From: Winogradskya consettensis
GTDB lineage: Bacteria; Actinomycetota; Actinomycetes; Mycobacteriales; Micromonosporaceae
Direction of reading: 5' to 3'
NCBI RefSeq assembly: GCF_018332715.1
Contig: NZ_BOQP01000003.1
Coordinates: 62,001 to 126,000 of the forward strand
DNA length: 64,000 nt
Position 1 is the stretch's first letter. Each line of letters begins with the position of its first letter. The notes under the pieces were generated by a model, which saw nothing but the letters and a program-made list of their open reading frames with translations, was not told where the DNA came from and made no database searches. A program made the translations under genes and the position numbers. This document shows, one piece after another, positions 18,893 to 26,520 of the stretch.

Positions 18893-19312
18893 GTGGGCTC
18901 CGACATCTCCATCGCGGCCAAGCTGGACCAGCTCTTCCGGCAGGTGCGCGGCGCCGGTCAGGCCGAGATCAGCTACATGGCGGTGGCCGAGGCGATCCGG
19001 CGTGACCAGGGGATCGCCATTTCCCACACGTATATCTGGCAGCTGCGCACCGGGCGGCGGGACAACCCCACGATTCAGCACCTGCGGGGATTGGCGGCCT
19101 TTTTCGGCGTACCCGTCGCGTACTTCCTGGATGACGACGAGGCGCGCAAGGTCGACGGTCAGCTGGAGTTGCTCCGGACCCTGCGGGACGCCAAGGTCAC
19201 CGAGATCGCGTTACGGGCCGCGGATGTGTCGCAGAGCAGCCGCGACACGATCGGCGAGCTGGTCCGCAAGGTGTGGGAGCTGGAACGCGACCGCAAAAAA
19301 GAATCAGGCTGA
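18893..19312 (+). CDS. EspR-like XRE-family HTH regulator
   Basis: 139 residues. An HTH domain spans about residues 25-75, with ISHTYIWQLRTGRRDNPTIQ resembling the recognition region of mycobacterial EspR, followed by LAAFFGVPVAYFLDDDEA and a C-terminal helical dimerisation domain (QLELLRTLRDAKVTEIALRA) as in EspR. GTG at 18893 follows GGAGAGGGG by 5 bases; upstream in-frame starts are rejected because they lack ribosome sites and add Arg/Ala-rich sequence. EspR is a nucleoid-associated regulator in Mycobacterium, and a similar long-range role here is inference. The gene converges with the MAB_1171c-type gene, overlapping it by 9 bases. Confidence 0.85.
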   Translation: MGSDISIAAKLDQLFRQVRGAGQAEISYMAVAEAIRRDQGIAISHTYIWQLRTGRRDNPTIQHLRGLAAFFGVPVAYFLDDDEARKVDGQLELLRTLRDAKVTEIALRAADVSQSSRDTIGELVRKVWELERDRKKESG

Positions 19313-20389
19313 CGCCGTCCGAGCGAATTGCGCCGGCCGGTCGTCCCGATAGGCCGCGCTGACCGCGCTGAGCCAGGCGATCTCCTCGCCCAGTTCGCCG
19401 TCCGTGCTGGTGTCCGTCCAGCGTGCGCCGGTTTCCAGGGCCTGCGAGCCGTGGCGGTGGCGGTCCAGGGCGAGCGCGATTCCGCAGGCCTCGATCAACG
19501 CCGGGGTCGCCTGGGCGCCCAGGAACGCGGCCGCCGAGTGCAGGCCGTCCGCCGGCAGGTAATCGCGCAGCGTCAGCATCCCGTCGCGAATTTCGATGAC
19601 CCGCCGGTAGACCCGGAGCTGCACCGCCTCGACCCCGCTCAGCTCGACCAGGGCCCGGCGCCGGGAGAAGAGAATGACCTCGGGAAACGTACGCCGCATG
19701 ACATGCCACAGTGGACGCAGAGCCCACAGCGACCGGTATTCGCCGACCACCGTCCGGAGCCGGCTCGTAGCCGGGACAGCGGCGCCGCCCACCGCGAGAA
19801 TTGTGCCCAGGGCGCGGATGGCGTCCGCCTCCGGCTGGATCGGGTCGAAGGTGACCGGGATGCCCAGCCCGTGCGCGACGATGAGGCTGGTCTTGACGAC
19901 CCCGTAGGACGCGATGATGAGTACGCCGACCGCGATCGCACGCAGCCCCAGCCGGAGCAGACCGGGCGGCGCCGGGCGGCTCACCCGCCAGACGATGGCC
20001 CCGGAGATCGTCAGCACGCTGACCACGTAGCCGTTCAGCACGACCCAGTACGCGGGATGCGTACCCGGCAACGGCACCAGAACGATGATCACCGCAACGG
20101 GCAGCACCACCTGTTCCCATCCGGCCTTTTCGCCGTTGATCAGGAGGATGAAGCGCAGCAGGAAGAAGCCGGCGGCGACGCCCAGCAGCTGGGGTGATTT
20201 CTCCGGGTGCGGGATCCAGATGCCGAGCCAGTCGTTGACGCCGGGCAGGGCCACCGTCTTGACCAGGGCGAGCAGTGCGATCGTCGCCCACATCGCCCGC
20301 TGCTGCGCGTCGCGCCACAGGGTCGGGACCCGGACCAGCGCCGTACCCCACAGCAGGACCAACAGGGTCACGCTGAGCGGACCGGTCAC
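19304..20389 (-). CDS. MAB_1171c-type multi-pass membrane protein
   Basis: 361 residues. Seven or so membrane segments fill residues 1-220 (for example VTLLVLLWGTALVRVP, VLPVAVIIVLVPLPG, GLRAIAVGVLIIASYGVV), followed by a soluble C-terminal domain with LVELSGVEAVQLRVYRRVIE and IRDGMLTLRDYLP. This layout matches actinobacterial proteins named MAB_1171c-type putative transporters, whose function is unproven. GTG at 20389 overlaps the TGA of the upstream ImmA/IrrE-type gene (GTGA), so the two are translationally coupled. The same family trio (HTH, ImmA-like peptidase, this membrane protein) recurs in actinobacteria, which suggests one system. Confidence 0.78.
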   Translation of the reverse strand: MTGPLSVTLLVLLWGTALVRVPTLWRDAQQRAMWATIALLALVKTVALPGVNDWLGIWIPHPEKSPQLLGVAAGFFLLRFILLINGEKAGWEQVVLPVAVIIVLVPLPGTHPAYWVVLNGYVVSVLTISGAIVWRVSRPAPPGLLRLGLRAIAVGVLIIASYGVVKTSLIVAHGLGIPVTFDPIQPEADAIRALGTILAVGGAAVPATSRLRTVVGEYRSLWALRPLWHVMRRTFPEVILFSRRRALVELSGVEAVQLRVYRRVIEIRDGMLTLRDYLPADGLHSAAAFLGAQATPALIEACGIALALDRHRHGSQALETGARWTDTSTDGELGEEIAWLSAVSAAYRDDRPAQFARTASA

Positions 20390-20877
20390 GGGCGGAACTT
20401 CAATACTTCGGCCAGGCGGCCGAGGGAGTCGCCGCCGTTGCGGGCGGGTGAGGTGGCGCGGGCGCGGATGATGGAGGCGAGCATCTCGGCCTCCCGCTCC
20501 TGGGCGGTCGTGTAGCTGACCCGCCCGAGGACGCGTTCGACGGTTTTCGGGTCGAGGTCGGGGACGAGCCGGCCAAGCGCACCACCGGCGAGGTCGAGAC
20601 CGGTGCTGTGCTCGCTGAGCATGTGGGCGAGCTCGTGCAGCACGATGTGCTCCGCGTGCAGGCGTGACGTGCCCGGGTCGTAGAAGACGTAGTCGGCCTC
20701 CGCCAGGGAGATCCACAGTCCACACGGTGCGCCGATACCGAGGCCGGGCATCGGCCGCAGGGTCAGCGGACGTCCGCGGTGGGCGGCGACAACAGCCGCA
20801 AAAGCGTCCAGATCGAACGGAGTGGGGATCGCCAGCCCCGCGAGGCGTTGTTCGCAGCGCCTGCGCAGCCCTCTCAC
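20386..20877 (-). CDS. ImmA/IrrE-type metallopeptidase-like protein
   Basis: 163 residues. The zinc-peptidase motif is HIVLHELAHML (HELAH, residues 81-85), followed by a helical region with TTAQEREAEMLASII. That second element, with acidic residues about 40-60 positions after the first motif, is the usual third-ligand region of ImmA/IrrE peptidases. Members cleave or inactivate partner XRE repressors. Here the HTH partner would be the convergent EspR-like gene. The N-terminus (MRGLRRRCEQRLAGLAIP) is basic. The gene is coupled to the membrane-protein gene by a 4-base overlap. Confidence 0.82.
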   Translation of the reverse strand: MRGLRRRCEQRLAGLAIPTPFDLDAFAAVVAAHRGRPLTLRPMPGLGIGAPCGLWISLAEADYVFYDPGTSRLHAEHIVLHELAHMLSEHSTGLDLAGGALGRLVPDLDPKTVERVLGRVSYTTAQEREAEMLASIIRARATSPARNGGDSLGRLAEVLKFRP

Positions 20878-21017
20878 ACCGATTCCCCCCGGTCGCGGTC
20901 CGAGATCGCAAGGTTACCCGTACGCGTCGAGTACTGCCTCCGTGGTAGCCGGGCGCCGACGGGACTACCGCACAGGGAGGACGCGCCGGGTAACGGTCCG
21001 CGCGTACGGTCGAATTC

Positions 21018-21839
21018 ATGGGGGTTGTCGTCGCGGTCCTGCTCTGCGTCACCTCTGCGGTGGCGTATGCGGCCGCGGCGGTGCTGCAGGAACGCGTAGC
21101 CGAAAAGCACCTCGGGACCCTCCTGCGCCTGCCCGTCTGGTGGGCGGCGATCGCGTTGAACGGGCTCGGTGCGCTCCTGCACGTCGGCGCCCTCCGCTTC
21201 GGCCCGTTGTCCCTGGTCCAGCCGTTCGGAGTGCTGACCCTCGTGCTCGCTGTGCCCATGGGCGCGGTGCTGGCACGCCGCGCCGTCACCCACATCGAAT
21301 GGCACGGCATCGCCATGACCGTTCTCGGGCTCGGCGGCATCCTCGCGCTCGCGGGCTCGGCCGGTGTCGGGGTCCTCAGTGGTGCCCAGCTCATCGGGCT
21401 GCTATTGATCACCGCCGCCGCACTGACCGCGCTGGGTGCCTGGAGCGCGTCCGGTCTTTGGGCCGCGGCCGCGGGAGGCATCGCGTTCGGCGTCTCATCG
21501 GCGCTGACCCAGACCGTCGTGGTGAATCTGACCGGCGACGGCATCGGAATCCTCGGGATCGTCACCGTCGTGGCCATCGCGGTGCTGGCCTGCGCGGGGC
21601 TGCTCTTCTCCCAGCGCTCCTACCGCGACGGCCTCGGCGCGCCGCTGGCCGTCGGCACCCTCGCCAACCCCGTGGCCGCCGCCGCGATCGGCCTCATCCT
21701 GCTGGGCGAGCGGGTCGCGGGCGGCTCGGTGGGCGCGGTGGTCGCCGCCTGCAGCGCGCTGGCCGCGGCGCTGGGCGTGATCTTGCTGGCGCGCGCCCGC
21801 GTCGTCAGCGATCACCCCCTAGTCTCAACAGGTGGCTAA
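21018..21839 (+). CDS. DMT/EamA-like membrane transporter
   Basis: 273 residues with about nine membrane segments and almost no hydrophilic loops. The internal twofold layout of EamA-like drug/metabolite transporters is visible: FGPLSLVQPFGVLTLVLAVP in the first half and GAPLAVGTLANPVAAAAIG plus LILLGERV in the second. Substrate unknown. The ATG at 21018 gives a membrane segment straight away. The end overlaps the start of the YciO-type gene by 8 bases, so the two are co-transcribed. Confidence 0.88.
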   Translation: MGVVVAVLLCVTSAVAYAAAAVLQERVAEKHLGTLLRLPVWWAAIALNGLGALLHVGALRFGPLSLVQPFGVLTLVLAVPMGAVLARRAVTHIEWHGIAMTVLGLGGILALAGSAGVGVLSGAQLIGLLLITAAALTALGAWSASGLWAAAAGGIAFGVSSALTQTVVVNLTGDGIGILGIVTVVAIAVLACAGLLFSQRSYRDGLGAPLAVGTLANPVAAAAIGLILLGERVAGGSVGAVVAACSALAAALGVILLARARVVSDHPLVSTGG

Positions 21840-22452
21840 GTACTTCGACGTGCACCCGGACAACCCGCAGCCCCGATCCATCAACCAGGTCGTGGGGATC
21901 CTGCAGGACGACGGGCTGATCGCGTACCCGACGGACAGCTGTTACGCGCTCGGATGCCGGATCGGCAACGCCGGAGGGCTCGACCGGATCCGCGAGATCC
22001 GCCATCTCGGCAGCGGTCACCACTTCACCCTGGTCTGCCGCGACTTCGCCCAGCTCGGCCAGTTCGTGCAGATCAGCAACGCGGTGTTCCGCCTGGTCAA
22101 GGCATCGACGCCGGGCAGCTACACGTTCATTCTGCCGGCCACCCGCGAGGTGCCCCGGCGCCTGCTGCACCCCAAGAAGAAGACCGTGGGGGTACGCATC
22201 CCGGAGCACGCGGTCACGCAGGCGATCCTCGCCGAGCTGGGGGAGCCGCTGCTGTCCAGCACGCTGCTGCTGCCCGGCGAGGAGGAGCCGCTGACCCAGG
22301 GCTGGGAGATCAAGGAACGCCTCGACCACTCGCTCGACGCGGTGATCGACTCCGGGGAGTGCGGCACCGTGCCGACCACCGTCGTCGACCTCTCCGAGGG
22401 CGAACCCGAGATCCTGCGGGTCGGGGCCGGAGACCCCGCCCGTTTCGAGTGA
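21832..22452 (+). CDS. Sua5/YciO/YrdC-family protein
   Basis: 206 residues in the threonylcarbamoyl-AMP synthase fold. The N-terminal part has the substrate motif DGLIAYPTDSCYALGC and RIREIRHLGSGHHFTLVCRD; the K-x-R signature of active YrdC (KxRp) is changed to RHLGSGHHF. Later, PGSYTFILPATREVPRRLL and KTVGVRIPEH follow the family pattern. It resembles the YciO branch, whose cellular role is less certain than tRNA t6A synthesis by YrdC. The GTG at 21832 overlaps the DMT transporter by 8 bases. Confidence 0.85.
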   Translation: MAKYFDVHPDNPQPRSINQVVGILQDDGLIAYPTDSCYALGCRIGNAGGLDRIREIRHLGSGHHFTLVCRDFAQLGQFVQISNAVFRLVKASTPGSYTFILPATREVPRRLLHPKKKTVGVRIPEHAVTQAILAELGEPLLSSTLLLPGEEEPLTQGWEIKERLDHSLDAVIDSGECGTVPTTVVDLSEGEPEILRVGAGDPARFE

Positions 22453-22460
22453 ACTCTTAG

Positions 22461-22483
22461 GAAATCCACAGCATCTGGATTTC
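22461..22483 (+). terminator. Terminator-like hairpin after the YciO-type gene
   Basis: GAAATCCA and TGGATTTC form an 8-base stem with a 7-base loop, 8 bases after the stop, followed by TTCTCC. Moderate strength; a regulatory site for the sulfotransferase gene is the alternative. Confidence 0.45.
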
Positions 22484-22517
22484 TTCTCCACAAAGTCGAC
22501 CCCTAGGGTCAACTTTC

Positions 22518-23330
22518 ATGGCATGGCGAAAAAGGGTTAATGTCCGTTTGGCGCGCAGCACCGGCATGCAGGTCGTCCGGCGCGAAGGCAAGCTCCGGCT
22601 GATCCCGAACCCCCACCGCGAGCTGTCCGCACCGGCCTTCATCTTCTCGTCGGTGCGCTCCGGCTCAACCCTGCTCCGCATGATCCTCGACAGCCACACC
22701 GACGTGTACGCCCCGCACGAGCTCCATCTGGCCCACGTCAGGGTGAAACTCGAGATCCCGGCCGCCCAGAAAGCAATGGACGCCCTCGGCTTCAACGAAC
22801 GCGAACTGCAGAACATGGTCTGGGACCGGCTCCTCACCCGCGCCCTGCAGAACAGCGGCAAGAAGATCCTGGTGGAGAAGACCCCCAACCTGGTCTTCCA
22901 ATGGTCCCGCGTCGGCCAGGCCTTCCCCGACGCCAAATTCATCTACCTCCTACGCCACCCCGCCGCCATCCTCGACTCCTGGCAACGCGCCCGCACCGCG
23001 CAGACTGAGGAGGAAGCAATCGCCAGCGTCACCAAATACCTGACCGCGTTGCGCGAGGCCCGCACCAACCTCCCGGGCGGCCACACGGTCCGCTACGAGG
23101 ACCTCACCCGCGACCCGGCCGCGGAAGCCAAGAAGATCTGCAACTACCTCGGGGTCGACTTCCAGCCCGCCATGGTCGACTACGGCAATGCCGACCACGG
23201 CCCGCTCGTGGCAGGCCTCGGCGACTGGCAGGAAAAGATCCAGACCGGCGCGGTCCAACAGGCCCGCCCCGTCCCCACGATCGACCTCCCCGACAAACTC
23301 AAGGTTCTCGCGGCCGATCTGGGCTACTGA
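22518..23330 (+). CDS. Sulfotransferase family protein
   Basis: 270 residues. The PAPS 5'-phosphosulfate loop is FSSVRSGSTLLRMILDSH (about residues 43-60). The 3'-phosphate-binding region is FIYLLRHPAAILDSWQRAR, and YEDLTRDPAAEAKKICNYLG is the usual C-terminal element. It would transfer sulfate from PAPS to a hydroxyl or amine, acceptor unknown; a glycan or small natural product is likely by family. A small palindrome, GACCC-CTA-GGGTC, sits 7 bases before the ATG. It is a single-gene unit ended by a strong hairpin. Confidence 0.9.
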   Translation: MAWRKRVNVRLARSTGMQVVRREGKLRLIPNPHRELSAPAFIFSSVRSGSTLLRMILDSHTDVYAPHELHLAHVRVKLEIPAAQKAMDALGFNERELQNMVWDRLLTRALQNSGKKILVEKTPNLVFQWSRVGQAFPDAKFIYLLRHPAAILDSWQRARTAQTEEEAIASVTKYLTALREARTNLPGGHTVRYEDLTRDPAAEAKKICNYLGVDFQPAMVDYGNADHGPLVAGLGDWQEKIQTGAVQQARPVPTIDLPDKLKVLAADLGY

Positions 23331-23333
23331 GGA

Positions 23334-23359
23334 CGGGGCGGCTTCGCGCAGCCGCCCCG
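23334..23359. terminator. Bidirectional terminator between sulfotransferase and FMN reductase
   Basis: CGGGGCGGCT and AGCCGCCCCG form a perfect 10-base stem with a 6-base loop between two converging genes. Confidence 0.75.
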
Positions 23360-23365
23360 CGACCG

Positions 23366-23929
23366 TTACTTGCGCAGCGTGGAGAGTGCACCGTGCAGGC
23401 GGGCCAGTTCGTTCACCATTGGGGCGATGCCCGCGGTGATGACCTCGTTGGGGGTGAATTCGCCCTCGTCGTTGAGGAACTGGCCGGCGAAGGGGATCGG
23501 GACCGCTTCGAAGATGGGGACCATGCGCAGGGTGGTGACGACCTGCTTGAGGGCCTGGGTGGCGCGGAGGCCGGCGGAGACGCCGCCGTAGCTCACGAAG
23601 GCGACCGGCTTGTCCGCCCATTCCTGGTGGAGGTAGTCGATGGCGTTCTTGATCGTGGCGTTGAAGCTGTAGTTGTATTCGGGGTGCACGATCACGAAGG
23701 CGTCGCCGCGGGCGATGGTCTCGCTCCAGCGCAGGGTGTGCTCTTTGGTGTACTGGCGCAGCCGCGGGTGGTTGGGCTCGTCCAGCAGGGGCAGGTCGAA
23801 CTCCGCGAGGTCGACCAGCTCGACGTCGAACGCGCCGACCTGGGATGCGGCCTCGGCCGCCCAGGTGGCGATCGGGAGGCCGATGCGGCCGGGACGCGTA
23901 CTGGCCACGATGACCTGAAGAATGGGCAT
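23366..23929 (-). CDS. NAD(P)H-dependent FMN reductase
   Basis: 187 residues of the flavodoxin-like NADPH-dependent FMN reductase family. The phosphate loop is ASTRPGRIGLPIA (residues 9-21), and the flavin-contact motif HPEYNYSFNATIKNAIDYL (about 82-100) is nearly invariant in the family, as is SYGGVSAGLRATQ. It reduces FMN or quinone-like substrates with NAD(P)H in the cytosol. It follows the MarR gene by 10 bases in one operon. It may supply reduced flavin to the luciferase-like enzymes encoded divergently at 24478-27413; that link is inferred. Confidence 0.93.
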   Translation of the reverse strand: MPILQVIVASTRPGRIGLPIATWAAEAASQVGAFDVELVDLAEFDLPLLDEPNHPRLRQYTKEHTLRWSETIARGDAFVIVHPEYNYSFNATIKNAIDYLHQEWADKPVAFVSYGGVSAGLRATQALKQVVTTLRMVPIFEAVPIPFAGQFLNDEGEFTPNEVITAGIAPMVNELARLHGALSTLRK

Positions 23930-23939
23930 GATCTCGACT

Positions 23940-24386
23940 TTAGTGCGCGTGGTGCGGCAGATCCTGCGTGAGCCTGGCCACGACCTGGTCGGAGATCGTG
24001 GCGAGCGCGGTGAGTTGCTCGGCGGAGAGGACGTCGCCGAAGTAGCGCCGGACAGCGGCTTCGTGGCAGTCGCGCGCGGCGGCGATCTGTTCGCGACCCT
24101 TGTCGGTGAGGTGGATCACCGCGCCCGGGGCTTTTTCGATCAGTCCGCGCTGCTCCATCCGGCGCAGCTGGTGTGACAGGCGGGATTTCTCCCAGGCCAG
24201 GCCACAGCGCAGGGCGATGGAGCGCACACTGCTGTCCTGGGACTGCTCCAGGAAGAACAGGATGTCGTAGTCGGCCTCCGACAGCCCGGTGGAGCGGCCC
24301 AGCTCGCGGTTGATCTGCCCGTTCAGCAGCATCCGCATGCGCTGGTACGCCTGCCACGCGGCGGAGACGTCGGGGGTCGTGGTCAC
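23940..24386 (-). CDS. MarR family transcriptional regulator
   Basis: 148 residues with the MarR winged helix: LSEADYDILFFLEQSQDS, VRSIALRCGLAWEKSRLSHQL, RRMEQRGLIEKA and the wing with HLTDKGREQI. It is the first gene of an operon with the FMN reductase and is divergent from the flavoenzyme operon starting at 24478. Two TTGA...TCAA sites lie in the 91-base gap. This layout suggests it represses both directions and is released by a phenolic or oxidant ligand, as in many MarR systems. Confidence 0.92.
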   Translation of the reverse strand: MTTTPDVSAAWQAYQRMRMLLNGQINRELGRSTGLSEADYDILFFLEQSQDSSVRSIALRCGLAWEKSRLSHQLRRMEQRGLIEKAPGAVIHLTDKGREQIAAARDCHEAAVRRYFGDVLSAEQLTALATISDQVVARLTQDLPHHAH

Positions 24387-24422
24387 GCGTTGGATATTAC
24401 GTCTGTTTGCAGATCACCGGCT

Positions 24423-24454
24423 GGTTGATGTATCAACGAGTTGACACATCAACC
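24423..24454. promoter_or_regulatory. Two-site MarR operator
   Basis: The outer arms GGTTGATGT and ACATCAACC are a perfect 9-base inverted repeat. Inside, TTGATGTATCAA (24425-24436) and TTGACACATCAA (24441-24452) are two copies of a MarR-type TTGAT-n2-ATCAA box. They lie between the divergent MarR and flavoenzyme genes, 24 bases before the latter's ATG. Binding by the neighbouring MarR protein is inferred. Confidence 0.75.
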
Positions 24455-24477
24455 ACGGTTCGTGGAGGGCTACCGCG

Positions 24478-26520
24478 ATGAAGCACCCGCTACGGTTCGG
24501 CGCACTGGTCACCACGGTGGCCGACGCGGTCCGCGCCGAGGAACTGGGCTACGACCTCGTGGCGGTCTCCGGCAGCCCCGCGCCCGCCGAAGACCCCTGG
24601 ACGCTGCTGACCTGGATCGCCGGGCGGACCGAGCGGATCGGGCTCGCCGTCATCGGGCTCGATGTGTCGCAGCGGGAGCCCACCGTGCTCGCCCGCGCGG
24701 CGGCCAGCCTCGACCTGCTCTCCGGTGGGCGGCTCAACCTCGGGCTCAGTGGCGATCATCTCAACGAGGTGACCGATATCGTGCGCGGCGTCCTGGACGC
24801 GGGGGAGACCGGTCCGCTGCGCCATCTCGGCAGGCACCACCGGGTCCCGCAGGCCCAGCGCGGGCCGCTGCCGGCGCACCGGATCCCGCTGTGGCTGAGC
24901 GGGAACGAGCAGCTCGCCGGGCGTACGGCGGATGGCTGGGTTGCTGCCTCGGAGGACATTGATGATCTCGTCACGGCGTACAAGTCGATTGATGAGGCCG
25001 CGGCAGAAGCCGGGCGTGACCCGCTCGAGGTTCGTCGGATTTTGATCATCGAGCCGGGACTGACCGCGGATGATCTTCTCACGCTCGGCGCGGACACCTT
25101 CCTCGTGCGTGGTGTTCCCGAACTCACGTCGTGGGAAGGCTTGCGGGAAGCCGCAGGGCCGTCCGTCTTTCGACCCGCATCAGTACGCGCAAAGCGCCGC
25201 CCCGGCATCGCCTACGACTCCCTCCCCACGAGCCTCGCCGAAACCGCCGTCGAACCGGGCGACCTGGACTACGCGCGAGTCCGATCGACCTATATGCGCG
25301 GCGGCGCTCCGGGCCTCGTGCTGCGACCGCGCACCACCGCCGAGGTCGTGGACGCGCTCGCCTACGTCCGCGAGCACCCCGAGCTGCCGTTCAGCGTGCG
25401 CAGCGCCGGCCACGGGGTCAGCGGACGCTCCACGAACGACGGTGGCATCGTGCTCAGCGTCGCGGCGCTGAACACGATCGAGATCCTCGACGAGTCGCGG
25501 CGCCTCATCCGGGTCGGGCCGGGCGCACGCTGGGCGGACGTGGCGCAGGCACTGCTTCCGTACGGCTGGGCGCTGAGCTCGGGCGACTATGGCGGCGTGG
25601 GCGTCGGGGGTCTGGCGACCGCGGGCGGGGTCGGCTGGCTGGCCCGTAAACACGGCCTCACCATCGACCACCTGACCGCCGTGGAAATGGTCCTCGCCGA
25701 CGGCTCGATCGTGCGCGCCTCAGCCACCGAGAATGCGGATCTCTTCTGGGCAGTGCGGGGTGCCGGCGCCAATTTCGGCGTCGTCACGTCCTTTGAATTC
25801 GAGGTGTACGAGGTCGGCAACGTCGGTTTCGCGCAACTCGTGGTGGCCGCCGACGACCAGGCCGAGCTGCTGGTCAAATGGGGCCGGGCGATCGAGGCCG
25901 CACCGCGCGACGTCAGCGGCCAGCTCATCATGGGCCCACCCCGCGCCGGACAACCCGCTTTCGCCCAGCTGATGGCCGTGGTCGACAACGACGACCCCGA
26001 AACGATCGTCGAACAGCTCCAGCCGATCGCCGCGGTGGCCCCGCTCTATCAGCAGAACGTCATTCTCACGCCGTACGCGGGAGTCATGGCGAACGCGGCC
26101 GACGGCTATCACCAGGGCGCGGGCGAACCGACCTCACGCTCAGGCCTGATCGAACACCTGACGCCGGAATTCGCCCGGGCAGCCGTCACGTTGCTGAACA
26201 GCGGCGCGGTGCATTGGTTCCAGATCCGCACGGTCGGCGGGGCGATCAGCGATGTGCCTTCGGATGCCACCGCGTACGCCCATCGGTCAGCGAATTTCTC
26301 GGTCATCGTGATGGGCTCCTCGAAGCGCCGGGTGGATGCCGCGTGGGCCGAGCTCAGCGAGCATTTCGAGGGTCTCTACCTGAGCTTCGAGACCGACCTC
26401 TCGGCACTCGAAAACGCATTCCCGCCGGCCACTCTCGTGCGGCTGCGCGAGCTGAAACTGCGTTACGACCCGCACAACCTCTTCCGCGACAACTTCAACA
26501 TCACTGTGGAGACGCGATGA
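24478..26520 (+). CDS. Fusion of luciferase-like and FAD-linked (BBE) oxidoreductase
   Basis: 680 residues with two enzyme domains. Residues 1 to about 225 are a shortened luciferase-like (LLM) barrel: EELGYDLVAVSG, REPTVLARAAASLDLLSGGR, GLSGDHL and IPLWLSGNEQLAGR. From about residue 265 a PCMH-type FAD domain follows, with the flavin-binding histidine H312 in RSAGHGVSGRSTNDGG and the loop GVGVGGLATAGGVGWLARKHG. The usual second cysteine attachment in that loop is missing, so attachment is probably through one His. The C-terminus has the BBE motif RYDPHNLFRDNF. It probably oxidises a small molecule by combined FMN/F420 and FAD chemistry. It overlaps the next gene by ATGA. Confidence 0.88.
   Translation: MKHPLRFGALVTTVADAVRAEELGYDLVAVSGSPAPAEDPWTLLTWIAGRTERIGLAVIGLDVSQREPTVLARAAASLDLLSGGRLNLGLSGDHLNEVTDIVRGVLDAGETGPLRHLGRHHRVPQAQRGPLPAHRIPLWLSGNEQLAGRTADGWVAASEDIDDLVTAYKSIDEAAAEAGRDPLEVRRILIIEPGLTADDLLTLGADTFLVRGVPELTSWEGLREAAGPSVFRPASVRAKRRPGIAYDSLPTSLAETAVEPGDLDYARVRSTYMRGGAPGLVLRPRTTAEVVDALAYVREHPELPFSVRSAGHGVSGRSTNDGGIVLSVAALNTIEILDESRRLIRVGPGARWADVAQALLPYGWALSSGDYGGVGVGGLATAGGVGWLARKHGLTIDHLTAVEMVLADGSIVRASATENADLFWAVRGAGANFGVVTSFEFEVYEVGNVGFAQLVVAADDQAELLVKWGRAIEAAPRDVSGQLIMGPPRAGQPAFAQLMAVVDNDDPETIVEQLQPIAAVAPLYQQNVILTPYAGVMANAADGYHQGAGEPTSRSGLIEHLTPEFARAAVTLLNSGAVHWFQIRTVGGAISDVPSDATAYAHRSANFSVIVMGSSKRRVDAAWAELSEHFEGLYLSFETDLSALENAFPPATLVRLRELKLRYDPHNLFRDNFNITVETR

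Noticed and set aside
24441..24962. Arg-rich frame overlapping the fusion flavoprotein start
   Set aside because: It lies in an alternative frame of the fusion gene and begins inside the operator.
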